DNA of 64,000 nt, taken from NCBI RefSeq assembly GCF_004795035.1, contig NZ_SSBK01000007.1:62001-126000 (forward strand), written 5' to 3'. Every line of letters starts with the position of its first letter. Positions within the stretch are counted from its first letter, which is position 1. Source of the DNA: Streptomyces sp. A0958. Lineage in GTDB: Bacteria; Actinomycetota; Actinomycetes; Streptomycetales; Streptomycetaceae. Below, in pieces: positions 16,955 through 26,118 of this stretch. The notes beneath the pieces were generated by a model that worked only from the letters and a program-made list of their open reading frames with translations, searched no databases and was not told where the DNA came from. The position numbers and the translations under genes were made by a program.

Positions 16955-17968
16955 GTGACTGCCGCCGATACCAAGGCCGCCGGGCCACCGGTCCCCGTAC
17001 CACGTGATCCCAAATCGGCCGTGAGCCCGCTGCCCATCGAGGGCGGCAAGGGCCCCCGCGCACCGAAGAGGAAGCGGAAGAAGGGTGAACTCCTCCCCTA
17101 CTTCCTGATCCTCCCGGCGATCGTGGCGATCGCCGCCGTCTACCTCTACCCGCTCGCCAAGACCGTCATCATGTCCTTCCAGGACATGGGCCGGCGCGAG
17201 CTGTGGACCGGTGATCCCGCACCCTGGGTCGGCTTCGACCAGTTCACCAACATCCTCGGTGACTCCGATTTCTGGTGGGTGACCTTCCGCACCGTCGTCT
17301 TCATGGCCGTCTGCGTGACGCTCACCATGGGCCTCGGTCTGCTGATCTCCCTGCTGATGCGCCGGCTGTCCAACTGGGTGCGGCTCATCCTGACCTTCTG
17401 CCTCATCGCCGCCTGGGCGATGCCGCTGATGGTCGCCGCCTCCATCTTCCGGTTCATGGCCGACTCCGACTACGGCCTCATCAACACCCTCATCGCGAAG
17501 GTCGTCGGCGAGGACTGGCTCGGCCACAACTGGTACCTGGACCCGCTCCAGGGCTTCGCGATCATCACCCTGCTGGTGGTCTGGGGCGCCATCCCCTTCG
17601 TCGTCGTCACCCTGTACGCGGCCCTCACCCAGGTCCCCCAGGAACTGGAGGAGGCCGCCTCACTCGACGGCGCCACCGGCTTCGGCATCTTCCGCTACGT
17701 GACCTGGCCGGTCATCAAGCCGGTGTTCAGCATGGTCTCCACGCTGTCGGTGATCTGGGACTTCAACGTCTTCGGCCAGATCTGGCTGCTGCGCGGCAGC
17801 AAGCCGGAGCCGGAGTACGAGACCCTCGGCCTCTACTCCTACTCCAAGGCCTTCGAGTCCACCTCCTTCAGCCAGGGCACCGCGATCGCCCTGATCACGG
17901 TGATCCTGCTGTCCGCCGTGGCCGTGTACTACCTGCGCCAGCTCATGAAGACGGGAGAGGTCGAATGA
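16955..17968 (+). CDS. dasB: Chitobiose ABC transporter permease DasB
   Basis: 337 residues from GTG 16955 (GGAAGG nine bases upstream). Carbohydrate ABC permease of the MalF type: a basic cytoplasmic N-terminus (KRKRKKGELLPYFLILPAIV), six membrane helices, and the EAA loop EEAASLDGATGFGIFRYVTWP that contacts the ATPase. The ATPase is not encoded here; in Streptomyces the multi-tasking MsiK serves these importers. It overlaps dasC by ATGA. Confidence 0.93.
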   Translation: MTAADTKAAGPPVPVPRDPKSAVSPLPIEGGKGPRAPKRKRKKGELLPYFLILPAIVAIAAVYLYPLAKTVIMSFQDMGRRELWTGDPAPWVGFDQFTNILGDSDFWWVTFRTVVFMAVCVTLTMGLGLLISLLMRRLSNWVRLILTFCLIAAWAMPLMVAASIFRFMADSDYGLINTLIAKVVGEDWLGHNWYLDPLQGFAIITLLVVWGAIPFVVVTLYAALTQVPQELEEAASLDGATGFGIFRYVTWPVIKPVFSMVSTLSVIWDFNVFGQIWLLRGSKPEPEYETLGLYSYSKAFESTSFSQGTAIALITVILLSAVAVYYLRQLMKTGEVE

Positions 17969-18828
17969 GCACCACGACCGACACGCCACAGGTCCTGCGC
18001 CCGGACCGCAAGAAGTCCCGGGTCGGCCTGAACATCCTCGGCCTCGGCATCGCCCTGGTCATGTTCTTCCCGGTCTACTGGCTGGTCATCAGCGCCCTGC
18101 GGCCCAGCCGCGAGATCCGCTCCTACGACCAGACGCTGTGGCCCTCGTCGATCACCTTCGACAACTTCTCCCGGGCCATGAACCAGCCGAACTTCGGCAC
18201 CGCGGTCCAGTCCAGCCTGATCGTCTCCATCACCGCCGTCGTCGGCGGCATGATCATCGCCACCCTGGCGGCCCTCGCCATCGGCAGGTTCCGCTTCTTC
18301 GGCCGCAAGCCCCTGCTCCTCATCCTCATCCTGGTCCAGATGCTGCCGCCGACGGCGATGCTCATCCCGATCTACGCCCAGCTCAACGCCATGGGCGGCA
18401 TCGACGAGTACTGGAGCCTGATCGTCGTCTACCTGGTCTCCACGCTGCCGTTCGCGACGATCATGATCCGCGGCTTCGTGGTGAACATCCCGGTGGAGCT
18501 GGAGGAGTCCGCCATGGTGGACGGCTGCACCCGCTTCGGCGCCTTCCGCCGCGTGATCCTGCCGCTGCTCGCCCCGGGCCTCGCCGCCGCGTCGATCTTC
18601 GCCCTGGTGAACGCGTGGAACGAGTACCTCTTCGCCTACATCCTGATCAACGACAACTCCAAGTACACGCTCAACGTGTGGCTGATGACGTTCACCAGTG
18701 AGCGCGGTACGGACTACGGTGCCCTCATGGCGGCGTCGACCATGATCGCCCTTCCGGTCGTCATCTTCTTCATGTTCGTGCAGAAGAAGATGGCCGCGGG
18801 CCTCACCTCCGGCGCCGTGAAGGGATAA
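17965..18828 (+). CDS. dasC: Chitobiose ABC transporter permease DasC
   Basis: 287 residues, MalG-type permease partner of DasB. Six membrane helices and the EAA motif EESAMVDGCTRFGAFRRVILP near residue 175 that couples to the ATPase. ATGA overlap with dasB. Like other das loci, no ATPase gene follows; the next gene, ten bases downstream, is the intracellular hexosaminidase that would cleave imported chitobiose. Confidence 0.93.
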   Translation: MSTTTDTPQVLRPDRKKSRVGLNILGLGIALVMFFPVYWLVISALRPSREIRSYDQTLWPSSITFDNFSRAMNQPNFGTAVQSSLIVSITAVVGGMIIATLAALAIGRFRFFGRKPLLLILILVQMLPPTAMLIPIYAQLNAMGGIDEYWSLIVVYLVSTLPFATIMIRGFVVNIPVELEESAMVDGCTRFGAFRRVILPLLAPGLAAASIFALVNAWNEYLFAYILINDNSKYTLNVWLMTFTSERGTDYGALMAASTMIALPVVIFFMFVQKKMAAGLTSGAVKG

Positions 18829-18837
18829 CGCCGCCCC

Positions 18838-20373
18838 ATGACCACCCTCATATCCACCACGGACACCGTCACCCGTGACGCGCTGGCCGTCCTGCAGCCC
18901 GGCTTCACCGGCACCACCGCGCCGGAATGGCTGCTGCGCAGGGTCGGCGAAGGGCTGTCCTCCGTCGGCCTGTTCGGCCGCAACATCGAGACGCCCGAGC
19001 AGCTCGCCGCGCTCACCGCCCAGCTGAGGGCCGAGCGTGACGACGTGCTCGTCGCGATCGACGAGGAGGGCGGCGACGTCACCCGGCTGGAGGTGCGGCA
19101 TGGCTCTTCCTTCCCCGGCAACCTGGCGCTCGGTGCCGTCGACGACACCGAGCTGACCCGGGCCGTCGCCCGCGAGCTGGGCCGCCGGCTCGCCGAGTGC
19201 GGGGTCAACCTCAACTGGGCCCCGTCCGCGGACGTCAACTCCAACCCGGGCAACCCGGTCATCGGCGTCCGCTCCTTCGGCGCCGACCCCCAGCTGGTCG
19301 CCCGGCACACCGCCGCGTACGTCGAGGGCCTCCAGGCCGCCGGCGTCGCCGCCTGCACCAAGCACTTCCCGGGACACGGCGACACCGCGGTCGACTCGCA
19401 CCACGCGCTGCCGCGCATCGACGTGGACCTGGAGACGCTGCACGCCCGGGAACTGGTGCCGTTCCGGGCCGCCATCGCGGCCGGCTCCAAGTCGGTGATG
19501 AGCGCGCACATCCTGCTGCCCGCGCTCGACCCGCACCGCCCGGCGACGCTGAGCCCGCAGATCCTGACCGGTCTGCTGCGCGAGGAGCTGGGGTACGAGG
19601 GCCTTATCGTCACCGACGCGGTGGAGATGCAGGCCATCGCCTCCACGTACGGGATCGAGCGCGGCTCGGTGCTCGCCGTCGCGGCCGGTGCCGACGCGCT
19701 GTGCGTCGGCGGCGGGCTCGACGACGACAGCACCGTGCTGCGGCTGCGGGACGCGCTGGTCGCGGCGGTGCGCTCCGGTGAGCTTCCCGAGGAGCGGCTC
19801 GCCGACGCCGCTGCCCGGGTACGGGCCCTCGCGTCGTGGACGCGGGAGGCCAGGGGGGCTGTCCGGGAGCCGGGCGCGGCAGTGCAGGAGGGGACCGCGC
19901 CCGGCACCGTACGGAGCGCGGGCGTCGCCTCGGACATCGGCCTGGTCGCGGCCCGCCGCGCGGTGAGGGTGACCGGTACGGCGCAGCCGCTCACCGGCCC
20001 GGCCTACGTGGCCGCCTTCACCCCGGTCGCGAACATCGCGGTCGGCGACGAGACCCCGTGGGGCCTCGCGGCCGAGCTGACCCGGCTGGTGCCGGGCACC
20101 GGTACCGACACCTACGACAGTGAGTCCGAGGCCCCGGCCGAGGCCGCGCTGCGGGCGGCGGGGGAGCGGCGCATCGTCGCGGTGGTCCGCGACGCGCACC
20201 GCCACGCGTGGATGACCGAGGCCCTGGACGCGCTGCTCGCGGCGCGCCCGGACACGGTCGTGGTCGAGATGGGCGTCCCCCAGGCCGAGCCCCGGGGAGC
20301 CCTGCACATCGCCACCCACGGCGCCGCCAGGGTCTGCGGCCAGGCTGCGGCGGAGATCATCGCCTCGCGGTAG
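18838..20373 (+). CDS. dasD: GH3 beta-N-acetylhexosaminidase (DasD/NagZ-like)
   Basis: 511 residues, no signal peptide, so cytoplasmic. Cleaves GlcNAc from chitobiose or related chains. NagZ-type GH3 motifs are present: AIDEEGGDVTRL, the catalytic loop KHFPGHGDTAVDSHHALPRID with the Asp-His dyad, and GLIVTDAVEMQAI containing the nucleophile Asp. A C-terminal ~170-residue domain extends beyond the barrel. The start lies ten bases after dasC with no clear ribosome site, so translation may be coupled. The dasD name follows the gene described next to dasABC in S. coelicolor. Confidence 0.85.
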   Translation: MTTLISTTDTVTRDALAVLQPGFTGTTAPEWLLRRVGEGLSSVGLFGRNIETPEQLAALTAQLRAERDDVLVAIDEEGGDVTRLEVRHGSSFPGNLALGAVDDTELTRAVARELGRRLAECGVNLNWAPSADVNSNPGNPVIGVRSFGADPQLVARHTAAYVEGLQAAGVAACTKHFPGHGDTAVDSHHALPRIDVDLETLHARELVPFRAAIAAGSKSVMSAHILLPALDPHRPATLSPQILTGLLREELGYEGLIVTDAVEMQAIASTYGIERGSVLAVAAGADALCVGGGLDDDSTVLRLRDALVAAVRSGELPEERLADAAARVRALASWTREARGAVREPGAAVQEGTAPGTVRSAGVASDIGLVAARRAVRVTGTAQPLTGPAYVAAFTPVANIAVGDETPWGLAAELTRLVPGTGTDTYDSESEAPAEAALRAAGERRIVAVVRDAHRHAWMTEALDALLAARPDTVVVEMGVPQAEPRGALHIATHGAARVCGQAAAEIIASR

Positions 20374-20434
20374 GCCAGATCAAGCCCGTCCGGCGATCGA
20401 GGACAAAGCGCCCGGCAGGACGCATCGGCGCAAA

Positions 20435-20474
20435 CGTGAGGGCCGGGACACCACCAGGTGCCCCGGCCCTCACG
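20435..20474. terminator. Bidirectional terminator between dasD and nagB
   Basis: 13-bp perfect stem (20435-20447 with 20462-20474), 14-nt loop, in the 115-nt gap between convergent genes. Confidence 0.8.
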
Positions 20475-20488
20475 CGTACCGCGAAGAC

Positions 20489-21274
20489 CTACAGCCCCTG
20501 CCAGGCCGGCTTCGCCGCGAACGTGGCGCGGAAGTAGTCCGCCAGCTTCAGCTTCGAGGCCGCCGCCTCGTCGACCACCACGGTCGCGTGCGGGTGCAGC
20601 TGGAGCGCCGACGCGGGCACGACCGAGGCGACCGGCCCCTCCACCGTCTGCGCCACCGCGTCCGCCTTGCCCTCGCCCGTCGCGAGCAGGATCGGGTGGC
20701 GGGCCTCCAAGATCGTGCCGATGCCCTGGGTGATGACGTGGTGCGGCACCTGGTCGATGTCGTTGTCGAAGAAGCGCGCGTTGTCGACCCGGGTCTGCTC
20801 GGTGAGCGTCTTGATCCGGGTGCGGGAGGCGAGCGAGGAGCACGGCTCGTTGAAGCCGATGTGCCCGTCGGTGCCGATGCCGAGCAGCTGGAGGTCCACC
20901 CCGCCGGCCTCGGCGAGCGCCTTGTCGTAGGCCTCGCAGGCCGCCTGGACGTCCTCGGCGGAGCCGTCGGGGCCCATGAACGAGGACTCGGAGAGACCGA
21001 GCGGTTCGACGACCTCGCGCAGCACCACGGAGCGGTACGACTCCGGGTGGCCCGCCGGCAGCCCGACGTACTCGTCGAGCTGGCAGATGCGGGCGCGCGA
21101 GGCGTCCACGGCACCGGTACGGACCTTGTCCGCGAGGGCCTGGTAGATGGGCAGCGGGGTAGAGCCGGTGGCAACGCCGAGAAGGGCGTCGGGCTTGCGG
21201 CTCAGCAGGGCGCCGATGGCCCCCGCGATCAGTTCGCCGCCTGCCTTGGCGTCCGGGACGATGACAACTTCCAC
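20489..21274 (-). CDS. nagB: Glucosamine-6-phosphate deaminase
   Basis: 261 residues from GTG 21272-21274. Converts GlcN-6-P to fructose-6-P and ammonia, the last step of aminosugar catabolism. Motifs: LLGVATGSTPLPIY (phosphate loop), QLDEYVGLP (catalytic Asp), LLGIGTDGHIGFNEP (catalytic Asp-His-Glu region). The start reproduces the remembered S. coelicolor NagB N-terminus and length (EVVIVPDAKAGG). The 17 residues added by the upstream ATG overlap the promoter/dre region and are rejected. Regulated by DasR through the dre at 21311. Confidence 0.95.
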   Translation of the reverse strand: MEVVIVPDAKAGGELIAGAIGALLSRKPDALLGVATGSTPLPIYQALADKVRTGAVDASRARICQLDEYVGLPAGHPESYRSVVLREVVEPLGLSESSFMGPDGSAEDVQAACEAYDKALAEAGGVDLQLLGIGTDGHIGFNEPCSSLASRTRIKTLTEQTRVDNARFFDNDIDQVPHHVITQGIGTILEARHPILLATGEGKADAVAQTVEGPVASVVPASALQLHPHATVVVDEAAASKLKLADYFRATFAAKPAWQGL

Positions 21275-21310
21275 GCGGGGCCTGCCGATCCGATTGAAGG
21301 CTGAAGGGTG

Positions 21311-21326
21311 TGTGGTATAGACCAAT
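21311..21326 (-). promoter_or_regulatory. DasR operator (dre) upstream of nagB
   Basis: On the minus strand ATTGGTCTATACCACA, matching the dre consensus at 13 of 16 positions or so. It lies 37 nt upstream of the nagB start and 171 nt upstream of the divergent SIS-domain gene, so it may serve both. Confidence 0.8.
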
Positions 21327-21496
21327 CAACTGCCCAATCTAGCAGACCCGGCCCGCCGTGACACGGCCCGTACCGCCCTTCGGACGAACGGTCCGCTCTC
21401 CGGGCTCCATACCCCCGGCCGCCGCCCGCTGGCGGCCCCTCGGCGCCCCGTGTTCGACTTGTCCGACGCATCGCGACCACCCGGGAGGCCTCAGAC

Positions 21497-22570
21497 ATGT
21501 CCGCCCCGTACCCGGCCGGCGACGACGCCGAACGGCCCGGCCGCATCATGTCCGGCGAGATGGCCGAGCAGCCCGCGGTGCTCCGGCGCATCCTCGAACG
21601 CGGCGCACCCGTCATCCGGGAGACCGCCGAGCGGATCGCGGCCAGGAACCCGCGCTTCGTCCTGCTCACCGCCCGCGGCACCTCCGACAACGCCGCGCTC
21701 TACGCCAAGTACCTGCTGGAGATCAGGCTCGGGCTGCCCTGCGGGCTGGTCTCGATGTCCACCACCACCGCGTACGGCGCGAAGCCCGACCTGCGGGACG
21801 TCCTCGTCATCACCGTCAGCCAGTCGGGCGGCTCGCCCGATCTGGTGGCGTCGACCCGGGCGGCCCGCGAGGCGGGCGCGGTGACGCTGGCCGTGACCAA
21901 CAACCCGGACTCGCCCCTCGCGGCCGTCTCCGAGTACCACATCGACATCCTGGCCCGGCCGGAGAAGGCGCTGCCGGCCACCAAGACGTACACCGCGTCC
22001 CTGCTCTCGCTGTACCTGTTCGTGGAGGGGCTGCGCGGCGGCGACGGCGCGGCGGCCGGCGTCCTGCCCGACCTCGCCGAGGAGGTGCTCGCCCGCAAGG
22101 ACGAGGTGAAGGCCCTGGCCTCGCGCTACCGGTTCGCCGAGCGCATGGTCATCACCTCGCGCGGCTACGGCTATCCCACGGCCAAGGAAGCGGCCCTGAA
22201 GCTCATGGAGACGAGCTACATCCCCGCCCTGTCCTACTCCGGCGCCGACCTGCTGCACGGCCCGCTCGCCATGGTCGACAACATCTCGCCGGTGATCGCC
22301 GTGGTGACCGACGGCCGGGGCGGCGAGGCCCTTCGGCCCGTCCTGGACCGGCTGCGCGGCCGGGGCGCCGACCTCTTCGTCGTCGGCCCCGAGGCCCAGG
22401 TGGCGGCGGCCTCCGCGGGGTTCGTGCTGCCGACGGCCGGGGTGGCGGAGGAGGTCCAGCCGGTCCTGGAGATCCTGCCGCTCCAGATGCTGGCCTACGA
22501 GGTGACGATCGCCCGGGGCCAGGACCCGGACGCGCCGCGCGCGCTCGCGAAGGTCACCGAGACCCGCTGA
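21497..22570 (+). CDS. SIS-domain sugar-phosphate isomerase/deaminase (GlmS C-terminal-like)
   Basis: 357 residues with two SIS domains: RFVLLTARGTSDNAALYAKYL near residue 55 and VITSRGYGYPTAKEAALKLMETSYI near 215, the latter strongly like the isomerase half of GlmS but without the glutaminase domain. VSQSGGSPDLV is the phosphosugar-binding loop. Proteins of this form (AgaS/FrlB/NagB-II group) deaminate or isomerise amino-sugar phosphates. Being divergent from nagB and next to a dre, it probably acts on GlcN-6-P or a relative; the reaction is not shown. Confidence 0.8.
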   Translation: MSAPYPAGDDAERPGRIMSGEMAEQPAVLRRILERGAPVIRETAERIAARNPRFVLLTARGTSDNAALYAKYLLEIRLGLPCGLVSMSTTTAYGAKPDLRDVLVITVSQSGGSPDLVASTRAAREAGAVTLAVTNNPDSPLAAVSEYHIDILARPEKALPATKTYTASLLSLYLFVEGLRGGDGAAAGVLPDLAEEVLARKDEVKALASRYRFAERMVITSRGYGYPTAKEAALKLMETSYIPALSYSGADLLHGPLAMVDNISPVIAVVTDGRGGEALRPVLDRLRGRGADLFVVGPEAQVAAASAGFVLPTAGVAEEVQPVLEILPLQMLAYEVTIARGQDPDAPRALAKVTETR

Positions 22571-22943
22571 CCCGGGCCCGCCGGGCAGGAAGGCCCCCGG
22601 AAACACCCGCGGGCCGCGGCGCCGGGCCGGGACCCTCAGCCCGACCAGCACCGCAGCCCGGAGTAGGGCCGCCCTCGCGGGCGGCCGGCTCGGCCGGCGG
22701 TGTGCGGTGCCCCCGGCCGGGGAGAGGCACCGGCGCAGTCAGGGCAGAGAGCGCGGTACCTCGATCCGCTCTCCTGTGCGGGGAGAGCGGAGGCTCTTAC
22801 ATCAAGCATTGTGGACTAGACCATTAGTCCCTGTCCATCCGTGGGCCCCGCCGATGCCGGCGCCTTGCTCCAGGCACGTACGCGCTCGGCTTCCGGTTCG
22901 GACCCGGCGCACATCCACGGGTACGCTCGCACACGTGCCCTCC
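22571..22943 (+). promoter_or_regulatory. Intergenic region with hairpin and DasR-like operator
   Basis: 373 nt without a convincing gene. A hairpin (CCGCTCTCC 22766-22774 with GGAGAGCGG 22782-22790) precedes a palindrome TGTGGACTAGACCATT at 22810-22825 that resembles dre. This lies about 120 nt upstream of the sensor kinase start. No strong -35/-10 pair was recognised. Confidence 0.55.
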
Positions 22944-24410
22944 ATGAACGACCTCGTACGCCAGCACACCGCCCTCAGCGACACCGACCTCGAGTGGCTC
23001 CACCTGCTGGTCTCGGAGTGGCAGTTGCTCTCCGACCTCTCCTTCGCCGACCTCGTCCTGTGGGTTCCCACCCGCGACGGCACCCGCTATGTGTCCGTCG
23101 CGCAGATGCGGCCCAACACCGGCCCCACCTCCTACCAGGACGACATGGTCGGCCACCTGGTGCCGCGCGGCCGCCGCCCGCTGCTGGACGCGGCCCTGGA
23201 CGAGGGCCGGATCGTGCGCGAGGGCGACCCGGAGTGGCGCGAGGAGGTCCCCGTACGGGTCGAGTCGATCCCCGTACGCCGGGAGGGCCGGGTCCTCGGC
23301 GTCATCGCCCGCAACACCAACCTCCTCACCGTCCGCACCCCGTCCCGGCTGGAGCTGACCTACCTCCAGTCCGCGTCCGACCTGGCCCAGATGATCGCCG
23401 CCGGGGCCTTCCCCTTCCCCGGCCAGCAGGTCGACATGGACGCCTCCCCGCGCGTCGGCGACGGCCTCGTCCGGCTCGACGCCGACGGGGTCGTCCAGTA
23501 CGCCAGCCCCAACGGCCTCTCCGCCTACCACCGGCTCGGCCTCGCCTCCGACCTGGTCGGCCAGCACCTCGGCCAGATCACCACCGAACTCGCGCCCTCC
23601 CGGGGCCCGGTGGACGAGGCCCTGGTCAAACTCGCCAGCGGTTACGCGCCCCGTGAGTTCGAGGTGGAGTGCGCCGGCGGGGTGATCCAGCTCCGGGCGA
23701 TCCCGCTCAAGCCCAAGGGGGTCCGCATCGGCTCTCTGGTCCTGCTGCGGGACGTGACCGAACTGCGCCGACGCGAGCGCGAGTTGATCACCAAGGACGC
23801 CACCATCCGGGAGATCCACCACCGGGTGAAGAACAACCTCCAGACCGTTGCCGCCCTGTTGCGGCTGCAGGCCCGCCGGATGGACTCCGCGCAGGGCCGC
23901 GAGGCGCTCAACGAGGCGGTGCGGCGCGTCGGTTCGATCGCCATCGTGCACGAGACGCTGTCCCAGAACCTGGACGAGCGGGTGGAGTTCGACGACATCG
24001 CGGACCGGGTGATCGCGATGGTCGCCGAGATCTCCCCGGGCAAGGTCACCTGCCGCCGCACGGGACGCTTCGGCGTGCTCGACGCCGAGGTGGCCACCCC
24101 GCTGGCGATGGTCCTCACCGAAGTCCTGCAGAACGCCCTGGAGCACGCGTTCGGCGTCGCCGAGTCCGGCACGGTCGAGGTCTCGGCGGTCCGGGGCGGT
24201 TCGCCCACCGAGGGGCGGCTGCTCATCACCGTCCAGGACGACGGCTGCGGTCTGCCGGAGGGTTTCGACCCGCAGCGGGCCGGCAATCTGGGCCTCCAGA
24301 TCGTGCGGACGCTGGTGGAGGGCGAGTTGAGCGGCTCGTTCGGCATGGTCCCGGCGCCGGAACGCGGTACGCGGGTCGTCCTCGACATCCCGGTCCGCGT
24401 CGACAAGTAG
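22944..24410 (+). CDS. PAS/HisKA_2 sensor histidine kinase (PdtaS-like)
   Basis: 488 residues from ATG 22944; GTG 22935 (three residues longer) is possible, neither has a clear ribosome site. Soluble kinase: an N-terminal GAF-like domain (about 1-160), a PAS domain (about 170-285), then HisKA_2 with IREIHHRVKNNLQTVAALLRLQ (phospho-accepting His in EIHHRVKNNL) and an HATPase with VLTEVLQNALEHAF (N box) and DDGCGLPEGFD (G1 box). This is the architecture of PdtaS, which signals to an RNA-binding ANTAR response regulator; none is encoded here. A dre-like site lies upstream. Confidence 0.88.
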   Translation: MNDLVRQHTALSDTDLEWLHLLVSEWQLLSDLSFADLVLWVPTRDGTRYVSVAQMRPNTGPTSYQDDMVGHLVPRGRRPLLDAALDEGRIVREGDPEWREEVPVRVESIPVRREGRVLGVIARNTNLLTVRTPSRLELTYLQSASDLAQMIAAGAFPFPGQQVDMDASPRVGDGLVRLDADGVVQYASPNGLSAYHRLGLASDLVGQHLGQITTELAPSRGPVDEALVKLASGYAPREFEVECAGGVIQLRAIPLKPKGVRIGSLVLLRDVTELRRRERELITKDATIREIHHRVKNNLQTVAALLRLQARRMDSAQGREALNEAVRRVGSIAIVHETLSQNLDERVEFDDIADRVIAMVAEISPGKVTCRRTGRFGVLDAEVATPLAMVLTEVLQNALEHAFGVAESGTVEVSAVRGGSPTEGRLLITVQDDGCGLPEGFDPQRAGNLGLQIVRTLVEGELSGSFGMVPAPERGTRVVLDIPVRVDK

Positions 24411-24428
24411 CCCCGCCCCCCGCACAGC

Positions 24429-24466
24429 AGAGAGCCCGGACCGTCGATGAACGGTCCGGGCTCTCT
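24429..24466 (+). terminator. Terminator after the sensor kinase, possibly bidirectional
   Basis: Perfect 16-bp stem (24429-24444 with 24451-24466) and 6-nt loop, 18 nt after the kinase stop and about 105 nt past the convergent wblE stop. Confidence 0.85.
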
Positions 24467-24572
24467 GGTCAAGCATGCGCTTCGGGGGTACTGCGCGCTG
24501 CGACTCGGGGGGCGGGGTGGTACGTACGCGCTGTACGCGCCGCCTGGCTGAGGTTCGTAGCGGTGGCGTCGG

Positions 24573-24830
24573 TCAGGCGCTGGCGTTGCGCGCCCGGTTG
24601 CGAGCGGCGCGGCGCTTCATTGCGCGGCGCTCGTCCTCGCTGAGGCCACCCCAGACGCCGGAGTCCTGGCCGGACTCGAGCGCCCACTGCAGGCACTGCT
24701 CCATGACGGGGCAGCGACGGCAGACGGCCTTGGCTTCCTCGATCTGCAGCAGCGCAGGACCGGTGTTGCCGATGGGGAAGAACAGCTCCGGGTCTTCCTC
24801 ACGACAAACGGCGTTGTGACGCCAGTCCAT
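24573..24830 (-). CDS. wblE: WhiB-like iron-sulfur transcription factor WblE
   Basis: 85 residues. Carries the four [4Fe-4S] ligands Cys9, Cys37, Cys40 and Cys46 (C-x2-C-x5-C), the G-V-W-G-G turn in SGVWGGLSEDERR and a basic C-terminal AT-hook-like tail (MKRRAARNRARN). This matches WblE/WhiB1-class proteins, which bind sigma HrdB and can be nitrosylated. A good ribosome site AAGGAGAGG precedes the ATG. Its leader and promoter lie in the 319-nt AT-richer gap upstream. Confidence 0.93.
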   Translation of the reverse strand: MDWRHNAVCREEDPELFFPIGNTGPALLQIEEAKAVCRRCPVMEQCLQWALESGQDSGVWGGLSEDERRAMKRRAARNRARNASA

Positions 24831-25149
24831 GGCTGCTACCTCTCCTTGGTATTACGTACTGTGGCTTGTGAATGTGAACGCTTTCACGAATCCCCCCGCA
24901 GGTACAGGGCCGACGCCCAGATGAACTGGTTGTGGTCCTGTGCAGTGAGGAGGGGTTCTGGCTTTCAGTGGAGGCCGTTGTTGCGGGCCGTCCCGATCGC
25001 CATGTAGAGATTCGCAAACCTCGGCTGCGGATACAACCCCTTCAGGAAAGTTTTTTTTGATTCCTCGGTGTCGGCTAGGTCACAGCCGTACTTCTAGAGG
25101 GTGGAAGCCAGTCCAAACGTTCGAGTTAAAGGACTTTGGTCCCTTCCAC
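24831..25149 (-). promoter_or_regulatory. wblE upstream region
   Basis: 319 nt between the lipid kinase stop and wblE, noticeably less GC-rich than its surroundings. It includes a run of eight T (25051-25058, + strand) flanked by AGGAA/TTCC. Elements resembling GGAAT and GTT are present on the minus strand but 22 nt apart, too far for SigR. No open frame looks coding. Confidence 0.4.
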
Positions 25150-26118
25150 TCACACAATCACACGCAGTGCACGGCGTACGCCTGTGAACGTCACACTCGT
25201 ACGCACTCCGAGGTGGTCACCGTCCATCTGGAAGGGCAGTGGCACCTTTGAATGCAAGGTGAAGTCCGTGAGGTCGTGCCGTGCAACCGCGTGCTTGCCG
25301 CGAGGGCCCTTCTCGGGGCTCGAAGTGAGCAGTTGGGTGGCGTAGCGGCTGACCGCCGCCGTGGACAGTTTCCGCAGGCCCAGCACGTCCAGGGCGGTGT
25401 CGAAGGAGGCCTTCGGGGCCGCGTAGATCGGCCGGTTCCCCAGGTACGTCCAGGGGGCCGTGTTGCAGATTATGGAGAGCGCGAGGTCGGTGACCGGCTC
25501 CTGGCCGGGCGCGTCGAGCGTTATCACACCCTGCCGCCGGTGTGGCTCGTCGAGGAACTGCCGGACCACCTGGCGCACGTACAGCGCATGGGTCGAACGC
25601 TTGCCGCGCTCGCGGTGCTGTTCGACCCGGCCGATCACCCCGGCGTCGAATCCGAGGCCGGCGCAGAAGGTGAACCAGCGTTCCGGCACCGATTCGTCCT
25701 CCGTGCCCGGCGTACCGGCCGCGAGGCCGAGGCCGACCGTGCGCTCCGTCCGGTCGGCCAGCGCGTCCAGAATGGCGCCGGTCGCCTCCACCGCGTCGTT
25801 GGGCAGCCCGAGGGCGCGCGCGAAGACGTTGGTGGAGCCGCCGGGCACCACGGCCAGCTTCGGCAGGCGGTCGAGGTCCGGGCCCCGGTGCAGCAGGCCG
25901 TTCACGACCTCGTTGACCGTACCGTCGCCGCCCAGCGCCACCACGAGATCGATGTCGTCGCTGTCGGCGGCCCGTCGCCCCAGGTCGCGGGCGTGCCCGC
26001 GGTACTCCGTGGTGACGGCCTCCAGCTTCATCTCGCTGGCCAGCGCGTGGATCAGCACGTCACGGGTCCGCGCACTGGTGGTGGTGGCAGCTGGGTTGAC
26101 CACAAGAAGTGCGCGCAT
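25150..26118 (-). CDS. Diacylglycerol kinase-family lipid kinase (YegS-like)
   Basis: 322 residues. DAGK catalytic domain signature: LLVVNPAATTTSARTRD (N-terminal start of the fold), LVVALGGDGTVNEVVNGL (GGDGT nucleotide-binding motif near residue 65), VVPGGSTNVFARALGLP and FTFCAGLGFDAGVI. The C-terminal part ends PFQMDGDHLG, also family-typical. Such kinases phosphorylate diacylglycerol or related lipids at the inner membrane face. Its stop is 319 nt from wblE; no obvious terminator was found between them. Confidence 0.88.
   Translation of the reverse strand: MRALLVVNPAATTTSARTRDVLIHALASEMKLEAVTTEYRGHARDLGRRAADSDDIDLVVALGGDGTVNEVVNGLLHRGPDLDRLPKLAVVPGGSTNVFARALGLPNDAVEATGAILDALADRTERTVGLGLAAGTPGTEDESVPERWFTFCAGLGFDAGVIGRVEQHRERGKRSTHALYVRQVVRQFLDEPHRRQGVITLDAPGQEPVTDLALSIICNTAPWTYLGNRPIYAAPKASFDTALDVLGLRKLSTAAVSRYATQLLTSSPEKGPRGKHAVARHDLTDFTLHSKVPLPFQMDGDHLGVRTSVTFTGVRRALRVIV

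Noticed and set aside
17929..20319. 796-codon minus-strand open frame opposite dasC and dasD
   Set aside because: Both genes on the plus strand have clear family motifs; the antisense frame has none.
12293..24466. Same CGATGA loop in the terminators at 12293-12330 and 24429-24466
   Set aside because: The loops match only on the plus strand; the transcripts read opposite strands, and the stems differ, so it is probably chance.
25035..25064. GGAAT/GTT pair upstream of wblE on the minus strand
   Set aside because: Spacing of 22 nt is outside the SigR range.
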